A DNA stretch of 44,624 nt, from the NCBI GenBank assembly GCA_016744795.1, contig JADGDR010000015.1:1-44624 (forward strand), written 5' to 3'. The translations under genes were made by a program, and so were the position numbers. Numbering within the stretch: the stretch's first letter is position 1; every line of letters starts with the position of its first letter. This document shows positions 15,679-24,131 of this stretch, piece by piece. The notes below the pieces were generated by a model that saw nothing but the letters and a program-made list of their open reading frames with translations, ran no database searches and was not told the origin of the DNA. The stretch is from Sulfurospirillum sp. (lineage in GTDB: Bacteria > Campylobacterota > Campylobacteria > Campylobacterales > Sulfurospirillaceae).

Positions 15679-16170
15679 TTAATATAACTTACCAAATAAA
15701 TCAAGATGGAGCAGATAAACCCGTAAATCAAACTCCACTTGATGATAATCTTTTTGCATATACTCACAAAATTTATAAAAAGCTTTATTATGCTCTTTTT
15801 CTTTAAAATGTGAGAGTTCATGCACAACTATCATTTCTAAAAACTCTTCAGGAACATCTTTAAAAATTCTAGCCACTTTAATGATATTTTTAGCCTTTAG
15901 TTTTCCACCTTGAACACGAGAAACAAAGGTATGCGTTCCTAGGGCATTATTAAGATCATTGATTTTACCATCATATAAAACTTTTGAGACTTTATTCTTT
16001 TTTAAATACTCATTTTTAAAACTCATAACGTAAGCATAAAGAGCCTTGTCTGTTCGTATATTGTGTTTATTTGGATATTTATTTTTTAAATAAATACCAA
16101 GTTTTTCTTTATCAATCAAACACTGAATCTGGTCTTGCAAGTGTTTTGGGTAGTGACTTATGTACTTCAT
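15679..16170 (-). CDS. YgjP-type (DUF45/M48-like) zinc metallopeptidase
   Basis: A 163-residue protein with the zinc motif VVHELSHFKEKEHNKAFY (HExxH with a third His six residues later), followed by a helix ending EYMQKDY. This is the signature of the YgjP/SprT-like group known as DUF45, whose substrates are mostly undefined. It is shorter than many members, which have about 230 residues, so the N-terminal part is reduced. It follows queC by 22 nt on the same strand and probably belongs to the queE-queC transcript. Confidence 0.82.
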   Translation of the reverse strand: MKYISHYPKHLQDQIQCLIDKEKLGIYLKNKYPNKHNIRTDKALYAYVMSFKNEYLKKNKVSKVLYDGKINDLNNALGTHTFVSRVQGGKLKAKNIIKVARIFKDVPEEFLEMIVVHELSHFKEKEHNKAFYKFCEYMQKDYHQVEFDLRVYLLHLDLFGKLY

Positions 16171-16192
16171 ATAAAATTACATAATAAAAAAA

Positions 16193-16867
16193 TCATTGAT
16201 GCTTTTTATACTCTTCCCAACCATTTGCTCTAAGTATGCAAGCTGGACATTGCCCACAACCATAACCCCAACTGTTTTTAGTGTTGTGATCTCCATTGTA
16301 ACAAGTATGAGATTCATCTATGACCAAATCTAAAACACCCTCTTCTTCGCTCATTTTAAAAGTTTCTGCTTTTGTAAGATGAAGAAGTGGTGAATGGAAC
16401 TTTATGTTTGATTCACTTCCTAGGTTTAGAGTCAATTCTAGTGCCTCTATGAAGTTTTTACGACAATCAGGATAACCTGAGTAGTCTGTTTGATTTATGC
16501 CTATAATGATGTTTTGTATACCTTGTTTTTGTGCATACGCGTGAGCTAGAGTAAAGAATATAGCATTTCGATTTGGAACAAAAGAAGCTGGCATATTTGG
16601 TCTGTTTCTATGAGGACTTGAAATATCAAGACTTCCATCAATTAAAGCTGAGTCATTTAACTGAGAAAAAGCATCAATGCTAAGTACATGATTGTTTACA
16701 GACAAAACTTTTGCTATTTTTTTTGCTTGGTAAATTTCTACTCTATGTTTTTGCCCATAATCAAATGTCAAAGTTTCAACTTCTTCAAAACGACTCAAAG
16801 CCCAACCAAGACAAGTTGTACTATCTTGTCCTCCACTAAAAACTATTAATGCCGAACCTTTTTTCAC
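16193..16867 (-). CDS. queC: 7-cyano-7-deazaguanine (preQ0) synthase QueC
   Basis: A 224-residue PP-loop ATPase that converts 7-carboxy-7-deazaguanine and ammonia to preQ0, an intermediate of the tRNA base queuosine. It has the PP-loop VFSGGQDSTTCLGWAL, the motif FVPNRNAIFFTLAHAYA and the zinc site CYNGDH...WGYGCGQCPACILR at the C-terminus. It starts at GTG 16867, whose first base is the last base of the queE stop (TAGTG), so the two are translationally coupled. Confidence 0.95.
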   Translation of the reverse strand: MKKGSALIVFSGGQDSTTCLGWALSRFEEVETLTFDYGQKHRVEIYQAKKIAKVLSVNNHVLSIDAFSQLNDSALIDGSLDISSPHRNRPNMPASFVPNRNAIFFTLAHAYAQKQGIQNIIIGINQTDYSGYPDCRKNFIEALELTLNLGSESNIKFHSPLLHLTKAETFKMSEEEGVLDLVIDESHTCYNGDHNTKNSWGYGCGQCPACILRANGWEEYKKHQ

Positions 16868-17445
16868 TACTCCACTCCTAAATATTTATGTAACTGTACG
16901 CTCAATCTAAAATGAGGGTACTTTTTAACTAACTCTATACAAAACTCTGTATTATTTTTATCTATGCTATCTTTATGATTTTGAGGTTGTATATAAATTG
17001 GTTTATCACTCTTTAGCTCTAAAATTTTTTCTATATTAGAATTCTTTTCTACTATAAACTTATATTCATTAAACCCCTCTACATGTAAGGCATTCCAATC
17101 CTTAGGTGAGTAAGTTATCCAATCAGCATTTTTAATATGCTCAAACTTGTAACCATTGGACTCAACGGCAACGTGATAACCCTCTACATGTAAAGCATCA
17201 ATAAAGCCATTTATATCATTTAAAGATGGCTCTCCTCCTGTAATAACAACTTGTTTTGTTGGGTACTTTTTTATATTTTCTAAAATTTCTTTACTTTCTT
17301 TACTCTCAAAAAATCCCTTGTGTAAATCCTCATCACAAAAATGACAATCAAGATTACAGCCATGAAGCCTAATAAACACACAAGGATAACCACTAAACTT
17401 GCCTTCTCCTTGAATTGAGTAAAATATCTCTACAATTTTTAACAT
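16867..17445 (-). CDS. queE: 7-carboxy-7-deazaguanine synthase QueE (radical SAM)
   Basis: A 192-residue radical SAM enzyme that contracts the ring of 6-carboxytetrahydropterin. It shows EIFYSIQGEGKFSGYP at the N-terminus, the cluster motif GCNLDCHFCDEDLH (CxxxCxxC), and the SAM-binding VVITGGEPSLND. It lies immediately upstream of queC and is divergent from queD with 60 nt between, so the pathway genes queD, queE and queC stand together. Two palindrome copies 105 bp apart (17080 and 17185) each encode Ala-Leu-His-Val-Glu-Gly, giving a short sequence repeat in the protein. Confidence 0.93.
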   Translation of the reverse strand: MLKIVEIFYSIQGEGKFSGYPCVFIRLHGCNLDCHFCDEDLHKGFFESKESKEILENIKKYPTKQVVITGGEPSLNDINGFIDALHVEGYHVAVESNGYKFEHIKNADWITYSPKDWNALHVEGFNEYKFIVEKNSNIEKILELKSDKPIYIQPQNHKDSIDKNNTEFCIELVKKYPHFRLSVQLHKYLGVE

Positions 17446-17505
17446 AATATCCCTATTTAAATTCTATTTGGTATAATAGCAAATATGAATTTAATAAGGC
17501 GTAAA

Positions 17506-18042
17506 ATGAAGTGGGAAATAGCTAAGCAGTTTGATTTTTGTTATGGGCATCGGGTTTGGTCTCAGACTCTTAATGTTGAATTTTCTATGGATAGCTGTCT
17601 TGCTTGTCGTCATCTTCATGGTCATCAAGGTCGTTTAATAGTCTATCTTTCAAGTGATAAACTTGAAAATGGCATGGTTACAGACTTTCACCATCTTAAC
17701 TGGTTTAAGCACTTTTTAGATTCAACACTTGATCACAAATTCATAATAGACATCAATGACCCTCTTTTTTCAACCCTGTTACCAGACTATGCGAATAAGC
17801 AAAATCTTATTACATGTAAAGATGGGTTTAAAAGACCAGATTTAGAAATACTAAAAGGAAAACCTAAACATCTTTTTGAGATGTATGAGGGTTATATCAT
17901 AGTTGATTTTGTTCCTACTAGTGAAAATATCTCTACATGGCTTATGGGAATTGTAGCTAAAAAAATGGCTAAAATAGATGTTCAAGTCTCACGCATAGAG
18001 TTTTTTGAAACTCCTAAAAGCAGGAGCATAGTTTACAACTAA
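17506..18042 (+). CDS. queD: 6-carboxytetrahydropterin synthase QueD
   Basis: I choose ATG 17506 (MKWEIAKQFDF) because AAGG lies 7-8 nt before it; the earlier ATG at 17485 has no SD. This gives 178 residues. QueD makes 6-carboxytetrahydropterin from dihydroneopterin triphosphate. Zinc ligands are His in FCYGHRVW and in CRHLHGHQGRL; the Cys of DSCLACRH is the likely catalytic residue, with DHKFI further on. At 178 residues it is longer than the usual 120-150 and has a family-specific C-terminal extension. It is divergent from queE. A palindrome copy is at 17811. Confidence 0.92.
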   Translation: MKWEIAKQFDFCYGHRVWSQTLNVEFSMDSCLACRHLHGHQGRLIVYLSSDKLENGMVTDFHHLNWFKHFLDSTLDHKFIIDINDPLFSTLLPDYANKQNLITCKDGFKRPDLEILKGKPKHLFEMYEGYIIVDFVPTSENISTWLMGIVAKKMAKIDVQVSRIEFFETPKSRSIVYN

Positions 18043-18043
18043 A

Positions 18044-18508
18044 CTATAAAATAGGCTGTTTTCTTTTTGTGTAATGCAATGAAGGAAGTACTAGTCCTAA
18101 AGCAATTGCAAAAAGAATACTAACTGCATACAATCCATTTTCAATAAATTTTGCAAGCAGTTCATCAGTAACACCATTAGCACTTATTGTAACTAAGCTA
18201 ATCATCATTTCATAGGCATACTTTCCAGGAATCATAGGAATAATAGAAGCAATAGTATAAATTGGTCTTGGCATAATATAACGTCGTGACCAAAATACCC
18301 CAATAATTCCAATAGCAGTTGCAGCAATAAATGTCCCTAATTCAATAGAACAAAAATTTAGAAGTAATTCTCTTAACCCATATGTAAAAGCACCACCAAA
18401 AGCACAAAACGGAAGAGTTGAACGAGGTACATTAAAAATCATAGCAAAACCAACTGCAGGTAAACCTGCCCATAAAGCATTTGCAAAAATTTGCCACCAA
18501 TCTATCAT
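18044..18508 (-). CDS. Threonine/serine exporter (ThrE-type) small subunit
   Basis: Start chosen at ATG 18508 (MIDWWQIFANALWAG), overlapping the end of the larger subunit by 4 nt, which gives 154 residues; an earlier in-frame start lies inside the upstream gene. Four or so membrane segments follow, with FNVPRSTLPFCAFGGAFTYGLRE and the conserved PGKYAYEMM loop. This is the DUF3815/ThrE_2 half of the amino acid exporters related to Corynebacterium ThrE; here the two halves are separate genes and should form one transporter. Confidence 0.85.
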   Translation of the reverse strand: MIDWWQIFANALWAGLPAVGFAMIFNVPRSTLPFCAFGGAFTYGLRELLLNFCSIELGTFIAATAIGIIGVFWSRRYIMPRPIYTIASIIPMIPGKYAYEMMISLVTISANGVTDELLAKFIENGLYAVSILFAIALGLVLPSLHYTKRKQPIL

Positions 18509-19227
18509 TGCCACCCCTCTATACCTATTAAATGCATAGCTAAAATGATACCAAGCGAAGTCATAAATGTTAACAAAGTTGCTTGCATCCAACGTCCCCA
18601 ACCCATACTTAAATAGCCTTTAAAAGCATCCAAAATAGCATTAATATATGGAAAACCAGGAACTAAAAGAAGAACACTAGAAGACAGAACAATGCCTCCT
18701 GTTGCACTAAAGTTTTGATAGGTTGCTAAACTAGCAATAAGTGTACATGTAAAAGCAGTAAAAGCAAAAACAATCAACAAAGAGTAGTTAAGACGGGAGA
18801 GCCAAATACGTACTCCCATTCCAATAGCAGCAGCAAGAAAAGTAACCAAAAAACCAGGCCAATCAACTCCATGTAAATGACCAAAAGCAGCACAAGCAAG
18901 TCCAATTATAGGAATAAGAAGCCATGCTGGATAATAATTTGCATGAACATTATTAAGTTTATTTTCAACGAAAGCAAGATTTTCTTTATGTTTTTCAGTA
19001 AAAACACAAATAGAAACTACTTGATGAACAATAGACATATTAATAGGTTGATGATGAGCACGTCTTGTTGTTGTTATAGAGTGTTCATCAATAAGCGATG
19101 TCAAAACAATAGCCGAAGGTATCAGCGATATCTCTATTGATGAGCATCCTAATGCTTTACCCAAACGAGCTGAAATTTGTTCAATCAAATGACTTTCCGC
19201 TCCATAATCTAAAAGCATAGCAGCCAC
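18505..19227 (-). CDS. Threonine/serine exporter (ThrE-type) large subunit, start uncertain
   Basis: The 240-residue frame opens at GTG 19227 with VAAMLLDYGAESHLIEQ, the family's cytosolic N-terminal domain, and continues with five membrane segments including VPGFPYINAILDAFKGYLSMGWGR. There is no good SD at this GTG. The same frame reads on upstream as DEQRKITSVVIRVAAML, which looks like family sequence, but meets a stop before any ATG. Deleting one G of the GGG at 19283-19285 (CCC on plus) would join it to ATG 19294. So the true start may be further upstream, with a single-base frameshift or sequencing error. A palindrome copy is at 18744. Confidence 0.8.
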   Translation of the reverse strand: MAAMLLDYGAESHLIEQISARLGKALGCSSIEISLIPSAIVLTSLIDEHSITTTRRAHHQPINMSIVHQVVSICVFTEKHKENLAFVENKLNNVHANYYPAWLLIPIIGLACAAFGHLHGVDWPGFLVTFLAAAIGMGVRIWLSRLNYSLLIVFAFTAFTCTLIASLATYQNFSATGGIVLSSSVLLLVPGFPYINAILDAFKGYLSMGWGRWMQATLLTFMTSLGIILAMHLIGIEGWQ

Positions 19228-19348
19228 TCTAATTACAACACTAGTAATTTTTCTTTGTTCATCATGTGAAATCGTTGGAAATCCCTTGGTTCATTTTTTA
19301 AATGAGTATATTCTTTTTTGTGTAAAGAGTAATTTAGCTTTAACTAAA

Positions 19349-19900
19349 CTAACCTAAATCAGCTTTTCTTCTTATCAAATTCATGTTTTTCATTACCCTA
19401 CCATAGTATGAATGATTGTGATTACCACCGTTATACCTACTTACCGTTCTAAAGTAATTATGTTTTGTGTAATTGTTTAACCAAACTACATATTTTACAG
19501 CAACAGTCACGTTAAATTTATCATCACTCAAAAGTTTATTAACAAGTTTAACATCACTCATCTCTATAAGTTTTTTCCACTTTAGCTTATTTGCTAAAAA
19601 TCTTGCTGTTTCTAATCTAACTTGCATAATTCCTAAAGAGGCATTAAATATATTTGGATCTTTTCCGATGTCACCAATTTTGAAAACACCAGCACTTGTC
19701 TCAGTTAGACAAATAGCCATAGCCGTATTTTCAAAAGTTTCACCAGTAGAGTTTGGATAGTGAAGGGCTACTTCACGTACCATTTTTAAAATTTCAATCT
19801 GTTTATCAGAGAAAGAAGCAGCATTTAAGCTACAAGTAAAAAGTCCAAAGAGTATAATACTTCCTAGGAATTTTGATAAAATGTCTTTTTTCAAAATCAA
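19349..19900 (-). CDS. Lytic transglycosylase (SLT-like) domain protein, secreted
   Basis: A 183-residue protein with a signal peptide (to about residue 27, ending SLNA). Its catalytic domain has a candidate catalytic Glu in AICLTETSAGVF, SLGIMQVRLETARFL (the SxGxMQ motif) and VSRYNGGNHNHSYYGRVM (the YNGG motif). Such enzymes cut the glycan strands of peptidoglycan in the periplasm, often to make room for machines or during division. It is preceded by an A+T-rich gap without a clear terminator. Confidence 0.82.
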   Translation of the reverse strand: MILKKDILSKFLGSIILFGLFTCSLNAASFSDKQIEILKMVREVALHYPNSTGETFENTAMAICLTETSAGVFKIGDIGKDPNIFNASLGIMQVRLETARFLANKLKWKKLIEMSDVKLVNKLLSDDKFNVTVAVKYVVWLNNYTKHNYFRTVSRYNGGNHNHSYYGRVMKNMNLIRRKADLG

Positions 19901-19965
19901 TCCTAAATAAAATGTCGTGTATTATACATTAATAAAATTAAATATACAATAAAATTATATTTTAA

Positions 19966-20727
19966 TTATGAGTTTTTTATATTAGTGTTACTAACAATCT
20001 CAATTGACTTTGATTTATTTAAAATAAAATGACTAAGATAAATTACAAAAAAGACCTGCAATAAAAGACCAAGCAATGGTATAAGAGATAAAAAGAAAAA
20101 AATTGCCATAACAACAAAAAGATAAAGTCTATTTTCTTTTACAATATGCTCAGCATCTACACAAAGTCCAGAAGATATCAAATCATACATCATAAGTCTA
20201 TAAAAAAGATAAAAAAATGGTAATTGCAAAATAAAAAAATTCACAAATGGTAAAAGTAAAAATGGTAATACACATAACATTAGAAGTATAAACTTCATAA
20301 AAATTTTTAAAATACTCCAAAGAGAAAACAGTAATCCATCTGCATTAACTTTTTTTACATGTAAATAATTTTTTTTCCTTACGGCATCAATTATATGTGG
20401 TGTTAAAAAACCAACTGTTATAACAGCAATAACTAATGAAACAAGAACTACACCAAAGGTTCCAAGCAAAACAAAAAGTGTCATAATTAACCAATGAAAA
20501 ACTGTAAAACCTAAAAAATAAGTCAATGTAGGATATGCACTTTCGTCTATATACGAATAATCACCACTAGCTGAACCTTCCTGTAAAAGAGTGAGAAACT
20601 CACTACTGCCATAAATAAAAAAAGCTCCCAAAATCAAAACAGTAACTACAAAAGGGGCTAAAGACAAAAAAAGAAATTTTCCTGTAAAAAAGTCTTTTGA
20701 TGCTTTAACTAAAGTTGAATTATGCAT
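19966..20727 (-). CDS. EI24/CysZ-family inner membrane protein
   Basis: A 253-residue protein with about five hydrophobic segments. It begins with the EI24-type amphipathic start (SKDFFTGKFLFLSLAPFVV) and has the family core FFILQLPFFYLFYRLMMYDLI near residue 180. EI24 proteins include the sulfate transporter CysZ, but most members are of unknown function, and no cysteine genes lie nearby. The gene overlaps the end of the dUTPase gene by 8 nt, so the two are co-transcribed. A palindrome copy is at 20356. Confidence 0.8.
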   Translation of the reverse strand: MHNSTLVKASKDFFTGKFLFLSLAPFVVTVLILGAFFIYGSSEFLTLLQEGSASGDYSYIDESAYPTLTYFLGFTVFHWLIMTLFVLLGTFGVVLVSLVIAVITVGFLTPHIIDAVRKKNYLHVKKVNADGLLFSLWSILKIFMKFILLMLCVLPFLLLPFVNFFILQLPFFYLFYRLMMYDLISSGLCVDAEHIVKENRLYLFVVMAIFFFLSLIPLLGLLLQVFFVIYLSHFILNKSKSIEIVSNTNIKNS

Positions 20728-21412
20728 TATATGCTTTATCTAACGCTTTATAGAGCTCTTCAGCTCCAAGTGAATTTTCAGCCATAATTTCAACCATTAC
20801 TTCATTATCTTCTTTAGTTCCCCAAACTTTTTTATATGTTCCCTCTTTATAACCATTGTCTTGACGAAATTGATTTAAAACATTTTTAGCAATATAAAAT
20901 TTATATAGTATTTTAAGATTTACACCACACTTTAATGACATAACAAAATACTCTTTTAACAAACCATCAAACAAATCAATTTGAGATGATGTTGTTCTAT
21001 TCATAATAGATTCTATATCATTTATAACTTCCATTGTATTTGCTGTATCTCTATTTTCTGGCTCTTTATAAAATCTCTCAAAACCATGAACGTTAATAAC
21101 ATCTTTTACTAGCTTATCTATATCACCTCTATCATGAGCCTTATAATCTTCTAAAAGAAGACTCATAATAAAATGCCAAATGTCAACTATTTCAATAGTA
21201 GCATTTTCCCAATCTGTAGCTTTGTTTATGTCTTTCCAATGTTTCCAGTTAAAACTATCTATAAGTTCTGCACTCTCCATATATATACAACGTTTCCAGT
21301 TTATCATGCGATCATTTTTAGTATAACCATTTTCCCAACCTACACCGTTTGTTTCATCATTTAGCTTTTGTTGAAGTGCGAACATCTCTTTTATGTATTC
21401 AACGTTTGTCAT
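20720..21412 (-). CDS. All-alpha dUTP/dCTP pyrophosphatase
   Basis: A 230-residue dimeric-type nucleotide pyrophosphatase, as known in Campylobacter, which removes dUTP and feeds dUMP to thymidylate synthesis. Metal-binding acidic motifs are ESAELIDSFNWKHWK (ExxE/D) and ENATIEIVDIWHF (ExxxD); GWENGYTKN and INWKRCIYME lie before them. Three ATG codons stand in a row (21418, 21415, 21412); I use the last, because the SD TAAGGA abuts the first. The N-terminus overlaps the small membrane protein gene by 14 nt. Confidence 0.88.
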   Translation of the reverse strand: MTNVEYIKEMFALQQKLNDETNGVGWENGYTKNDRMINWKRCIYMESAELIDSFNWKHWKDINKATDWENATIEIVDIWHFIMSLLLEDYKAHDRGDIDKLVKDVINVHGFERFYKEPENRDTANTMEVINDIESIMNRTTSSQIDLFDGLLKEYFVMSLKCGVNLKILYKFYIAKNVLNQFRQDNGYKEGTYKKVWGTKEDNEVMVEIMAENSLGAEELYKALDKAYNA

Positions 21413-21533
21413 CATCATCCTTATTTTTGGATTTATTTGCAAATTTACCTACACTTTTTGTTATAACAGTAGCACCAAAAAATACAAACAGCCCTAAAAA
21501 AGTGTATTTTGCTGCTATTAAAAGTGTTTCCAT
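21399..21533 (-). CDS. Small single-span membrane protein, 44 residues
   Basis: ATG 21533 to TGA 21399. The SD AAAGG stands 8 nt before the start. Residues about 4-24 are a hydrophobic helix (IAAKYTFLGLFVFFGATVI) followed by a very polar tail with Lys/Asn and DDDDKR. The end overlaps the start of the dUTPase gene, so the two are coupled. I do not recognise a family. Good SD, typical topology and coupling support a real gene rather than chance. Confidence 0.6.
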   Translation of the reverse strand: METLLIAAKYTFLGLFVFFGATVITKSVGKFANKSKNKDDDDKR

Positions 21534-21605
21534 ATAAATTGCCTTTTCTATAAAGCTTTTATATTAGCATTATTTTTATGTTATACTTATTAAAAAGGCT
21601 TAGCA

Positions 21606-21989
21606 GTGTGTTGTAATGGATTCCGTATAATTTTAATGTTTTCTCTAGCAGTCATCTCCTTTGTCCTAAATGACTTTTATCCAACTATTCCAGTAATACT
21701 TTGGTACTTAATTTCTATCAACTTATTTACATTTTTGCTCTTTAGCATTGATAAATACTATTCATTAAAAAAAAGAAAAAGAGTCCCTGAGATAAGCCTA
21801 CATTTTTTTAGCTTAGCTGGTGGAATTTTTGGCGCACTTATTGCTATGGTAGTAGTAAAACATAAAATCAAAAAAAAGATTTTCTTATCTATCCAAATCT
21901 TCATAGCTATAATTTGGGTTATATCAATATATTATATTTTAACAAACCTAGAAACTATACAAAATGCTCTGCAAAGTTTAAGTGCTTGA
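21606..21989 (+). CDS. DUF1294 family membrane protein
   Basis: A 127-residue membrane protein with about four segments. The DUF1294 signature is the centre FLLFSIDKYYSLKKRKRVPEISLHFFSLAGGIFGALIAM, in which the D-K pair, the RVPE turn and the SLAGG motif are conserved; KHKIKKKIF follows. Function is unknown. The start is probably GTG 21606, but no clear SD is present. It ends in a TTGA overlap with the next gene. Confidence 0.8.
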   Translation: MCCNGFRIILMFSLAVISFVLNDFYPTIPVILWYLISINLFTFLLFSIDKYYSLKKRKRVPEISLHFFSLAGGIFGALIAMVVVKHKIKKKIFLSIQIFIAIIWVISIYYILTNLETIQNALQSLSA

Positions 21990-22423
21990 AAAAAATACTA
22001 GAGTTTATAAAAAAGCATCATCTTTTAAGTATATCTACATGTAAAGACAATCTTCCTCATAGTGCCAACTGTTTTTATGCTTTTTCTAAAAGTGAATTTA
22101 GATTTATCATAGCTTCTGATACATCCTCAAGACATATAAAAGAGCTACATGTAAACCCAAACTTTTCAGCAACTATTGCTCTTGAAACGACAGTGATAGG
22201 CAAAATAAGAGGTTTACAGTTTAGTGGAATTGTAAAAAAATCAACGACTATAGAAAAAGCACTATATATAAAAACTTTCCCATATGCATTAGCACTAAAT
22301 CCGACTCTTTGGACTTTACATGTAGAACATCTAAAATTTACTGACAATAGACTTGGATTTGGAAAAAAATTAATTTATAAAAGAGAAGCAGATGGGGTCA
22401 AATTGACCCCGTATAATTGTTAA
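21986..22423 (+). CDS. YhbP/pyridoxamine-5'-phosphate-oxidase-like flavin-binding protein
   Basis: I set the start at TTG 21986, overlapping the previous stop (TTGA), giving 145 residues (LKKILEFIKKHHLLSI); the longer frame runs back inside DUF1294. The protein has the split-barrel FMN-binding fold of the YhbP/UPF0306 group: HLLSISTCKDNLPHSANCFYAF, ASDTSSRHIKEL and VIGKIRGLQFSG. The substrate is unknown. Three TACATGTA copies fall within 290 bp (22036, 22146 and 22317), a dense cluster. Confidence 0.78.
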   Translation: MKKILEFIKKHHLLSISTCKDNLPHSANCFYAFSKSEFRFIIASDTSSRHIKELHVNPNFSATIALETTVIGKIRGLQFSGIVKKSTTIEKALYIKTFPYALALNPTLWTLHVEHLKFTDNRLGFGKKLIYKREADGVKLTPYNC

Positions 22424-22429
22424 ACTAGA

Positions 22430-22771
22430 TTAACAAGATGGTACATTACCACTGTCATTTGCATATTCAATAACAAAATCAGCGATGTGTTTAGAGTATT
22501 TAGATTTGAATTTTTTACTATTAAAAAACTTCTCAGATTTTGGGTATTTTTTAGAAAACTCAGATATAAACTTCTCTGCATTATTTGCAAAAAGTGCTTT
22601 CCACTCGTCTTGAGTGTGCATTGTTGCAAATTTTGCACCATTTAGTCCTGTAGTTTTTTTCATAAACTTAAGATAATACTTTTGTCCCTTTGCCGCATCT
22701 GCCAAAGCTGAAGTACTCACCATTCCTACCATGAAAAAAGCTGCCATCACAAGCGCTAATAATTTCTTCAT
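22430..22771 (-). CDS. Small secreted protein of unknown function (cytochrome-like start, no heme motif)
   Basis: A 113-residue protein with a clear signal peptide ending in TSALA (about residue 24). The mature part is Lys-rich and starts AAKGQKYYLKFMKKTTGLNG, which recalls the beginning of small c-type cytochromes, but there is no CxxCH; the only Cys is the last residue. It contains HTQDEWKALF and several Phe/Lys-rich repeats. I do not recognise a family. It lies 57 nt after luxS on the same strand and has its own SD-like sequence (GGAGATG). Confidence 0.75.
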   Translation of the reverse strand: MKKLLALVMAAFFMVGMVSTSALADAAKGQKYYLKFMKKTTGLNGAKFATMHTQDEWKALFANNAEKFISEFSKKYPKSEKFFNSKKFKSKYSKHIADFVIEYANDSGNVPSC

Positions 22772-22828
22772 TACATCTCCTTGATTAATTTGAATTATTA
22801 TAATACCTCATTGTGAATAAAAAATAAA

Positions 22829-23332
22829 TTAAATTATTTTACTTGTATCTAGTTTCAATTCTTGATTACTCATAACGCCTATGTCTTTACTCAAAATGTT
22901 ACTGGCAATACTTTTTGCATCTGCTAAAGAGTGCATTTTATAAGTTCCACACTGATATATATTAAGTTCAGGAATATCGTCTTGCTTTTCAACTTTTAAT
23001 ATATCTTCCATAGACTCTTTCCATGCTTTTGCAACTCTAAGCTCATCTGGACTTCCAAGTAGACTCATATAAAAACCTGTTCTACAGCCCATTGGAGAGA
23101 TATCTATAATTTCAACTCCATCACCGTTAAGATGTTCTCTCATAAATCCTGCATACAAATGCTCTAAAGTATGAATTCCTTCACTTGAAAGAGTTTCTTC
23201 ATTTGGTCTACAAAATCTTAAATCAAAAACTGTAATAGTATCATTTGATGGTGTTTTCATAGTCTTAGCAACTCTAACTGCTGGTGCTGGCATTTTTGTA
23301 TGGTCTACCATAAAACTGTCTAATAGTGGCAT
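22829..23332 (-). CDS. luxS: S-ribosylhomocysteine lyase LuxS
   Basis: A 167-residue metalloenzyme that splits S-ribosylhomocysteine into homocysteine and the precursor of autoinducer 2, recycling the product of SAM-dependent methylation. It has DHTKM at the N-terminus, FDLRFCRPN, the metal site [12 protein letters not shown] (HxxEH) and the catalytic/third ligand region [16 protein letters not shown]. The ATG lies close to the divergent lipoprotein gene with only 43 nt between. MetE, encoded at 26003, would use the homocysteine. Confidence 0.95.
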   Translation of the reverse strand: MPLLDSFMVDHTKMPAPAVRVAKTMKTPSNDTITVFDLRFCRPNEETLSSEGIHTLEHLYAGFMREHLNGDGVEIIDISPMGCRTGFYMSLLGSPDELRVAKAWKESMEDILKVEKQDDIPELNIYQCGTYKMHSLADAKSIASNILSKDIGVMSNQELKLDTSKII

Positions 23333-23375
23333 AATTTGTCCTTGTTTTTTTCTCCATTATATCATATAATTTGTT

Positions 23376-24131
23376 ATGAAAATTATATTCTTTATTTTAT
23401 CAATTTTACTATTTACAGGCTGTACAAATTTACAACCAAAAGTGCAAGAATTTTTTCAAACAGATAATGCAACACATATTCAAAAAGATTATAAAGAAAT
23501 AGTAAAACTACTTACACAGTACAAAAGAAAACTTGATTTACGCAATCCTCAAAGTTATAACAAACAATTTTCACACTCTATGTATAATGAATTTAAAAAC
23601 AATACAAACCTTTTGCATCTGAAAAAAAATGGACAATATATTCAAGACTACAATCAATATATGAAAATAGCATTTCAAAAAGATACTAAATTAAGAAATG
23701 ATTATATGATTTTAGGACTTTACAAACAACTATGGTTTGCATATGAACAAGATAAATCCCATCAAATAACAACTCTTTCATACAATAAAAAAGAGCTAAA
23801 AACTCTATTTTATACGCTCAAGGTTATAAAGTGGAAAATAAATACCAAAAAAGATAAATATGGAAACTATCTATTTTTAACATGGCAAAACAACTGGCAA
23901 ATTGAACTCAAAAAATGTTTAGATACAGGAGAGCAACCATCATGGGAGCTTATACAAAACCTAAAATATATAAAAAATGGTAAAGAGAGTATATACTCAC
24001 CATCAAATCCCAACTTTGAGATTTTGATGAGTCAGATTATCTTTAGAGTAGAAAATTCACTTAAGATTTTAGGAGAAGAACCTCTTGATGTTAGCATTGA
24101 AGCTATGAAAAGCCTAGTTTTCTTTTTATAG
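23376..24131 (+). CDS. Lipoprotein of unknown function
   Basis: A 251-residue protein with a lipoprotein signal (hydrophobic residues 3-14 and the lipobox LFTGC). The mature part is hydrophilic, rich in Lys, Asn, Gln and Tyr, mainly helical in appearance, with KVIKWKINTKKDKYGNYLFL and WELIQNLKYIKNGKES. No motif lets me assign a family. It ends in a 6-nt overlap with the convergent DUF2325 gene. Confidence 0.75.
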   Translation: MKIIFFILSILLFTGCTNLQPKVQEFFQTDNATHIQKDYKEIVKLLTQYKRKLDLRNPQSYNKQFSHSMYNEFKNNTNLLHLKKNGQYIQDYNQYMKIAFQKDTKLRNDYMILGLYKQLWFAYEQDKSHQITTLSYNKKELKTLFYTLKVIKWKINTKKDKYGNYLFLTWQNNWQIELKKCLDTGEQPSWELIQNLKYIKNGKESIYSPSNPNFEILMSQIIFRVENSLKILGEEPLDVSIEAMKSLVFFL

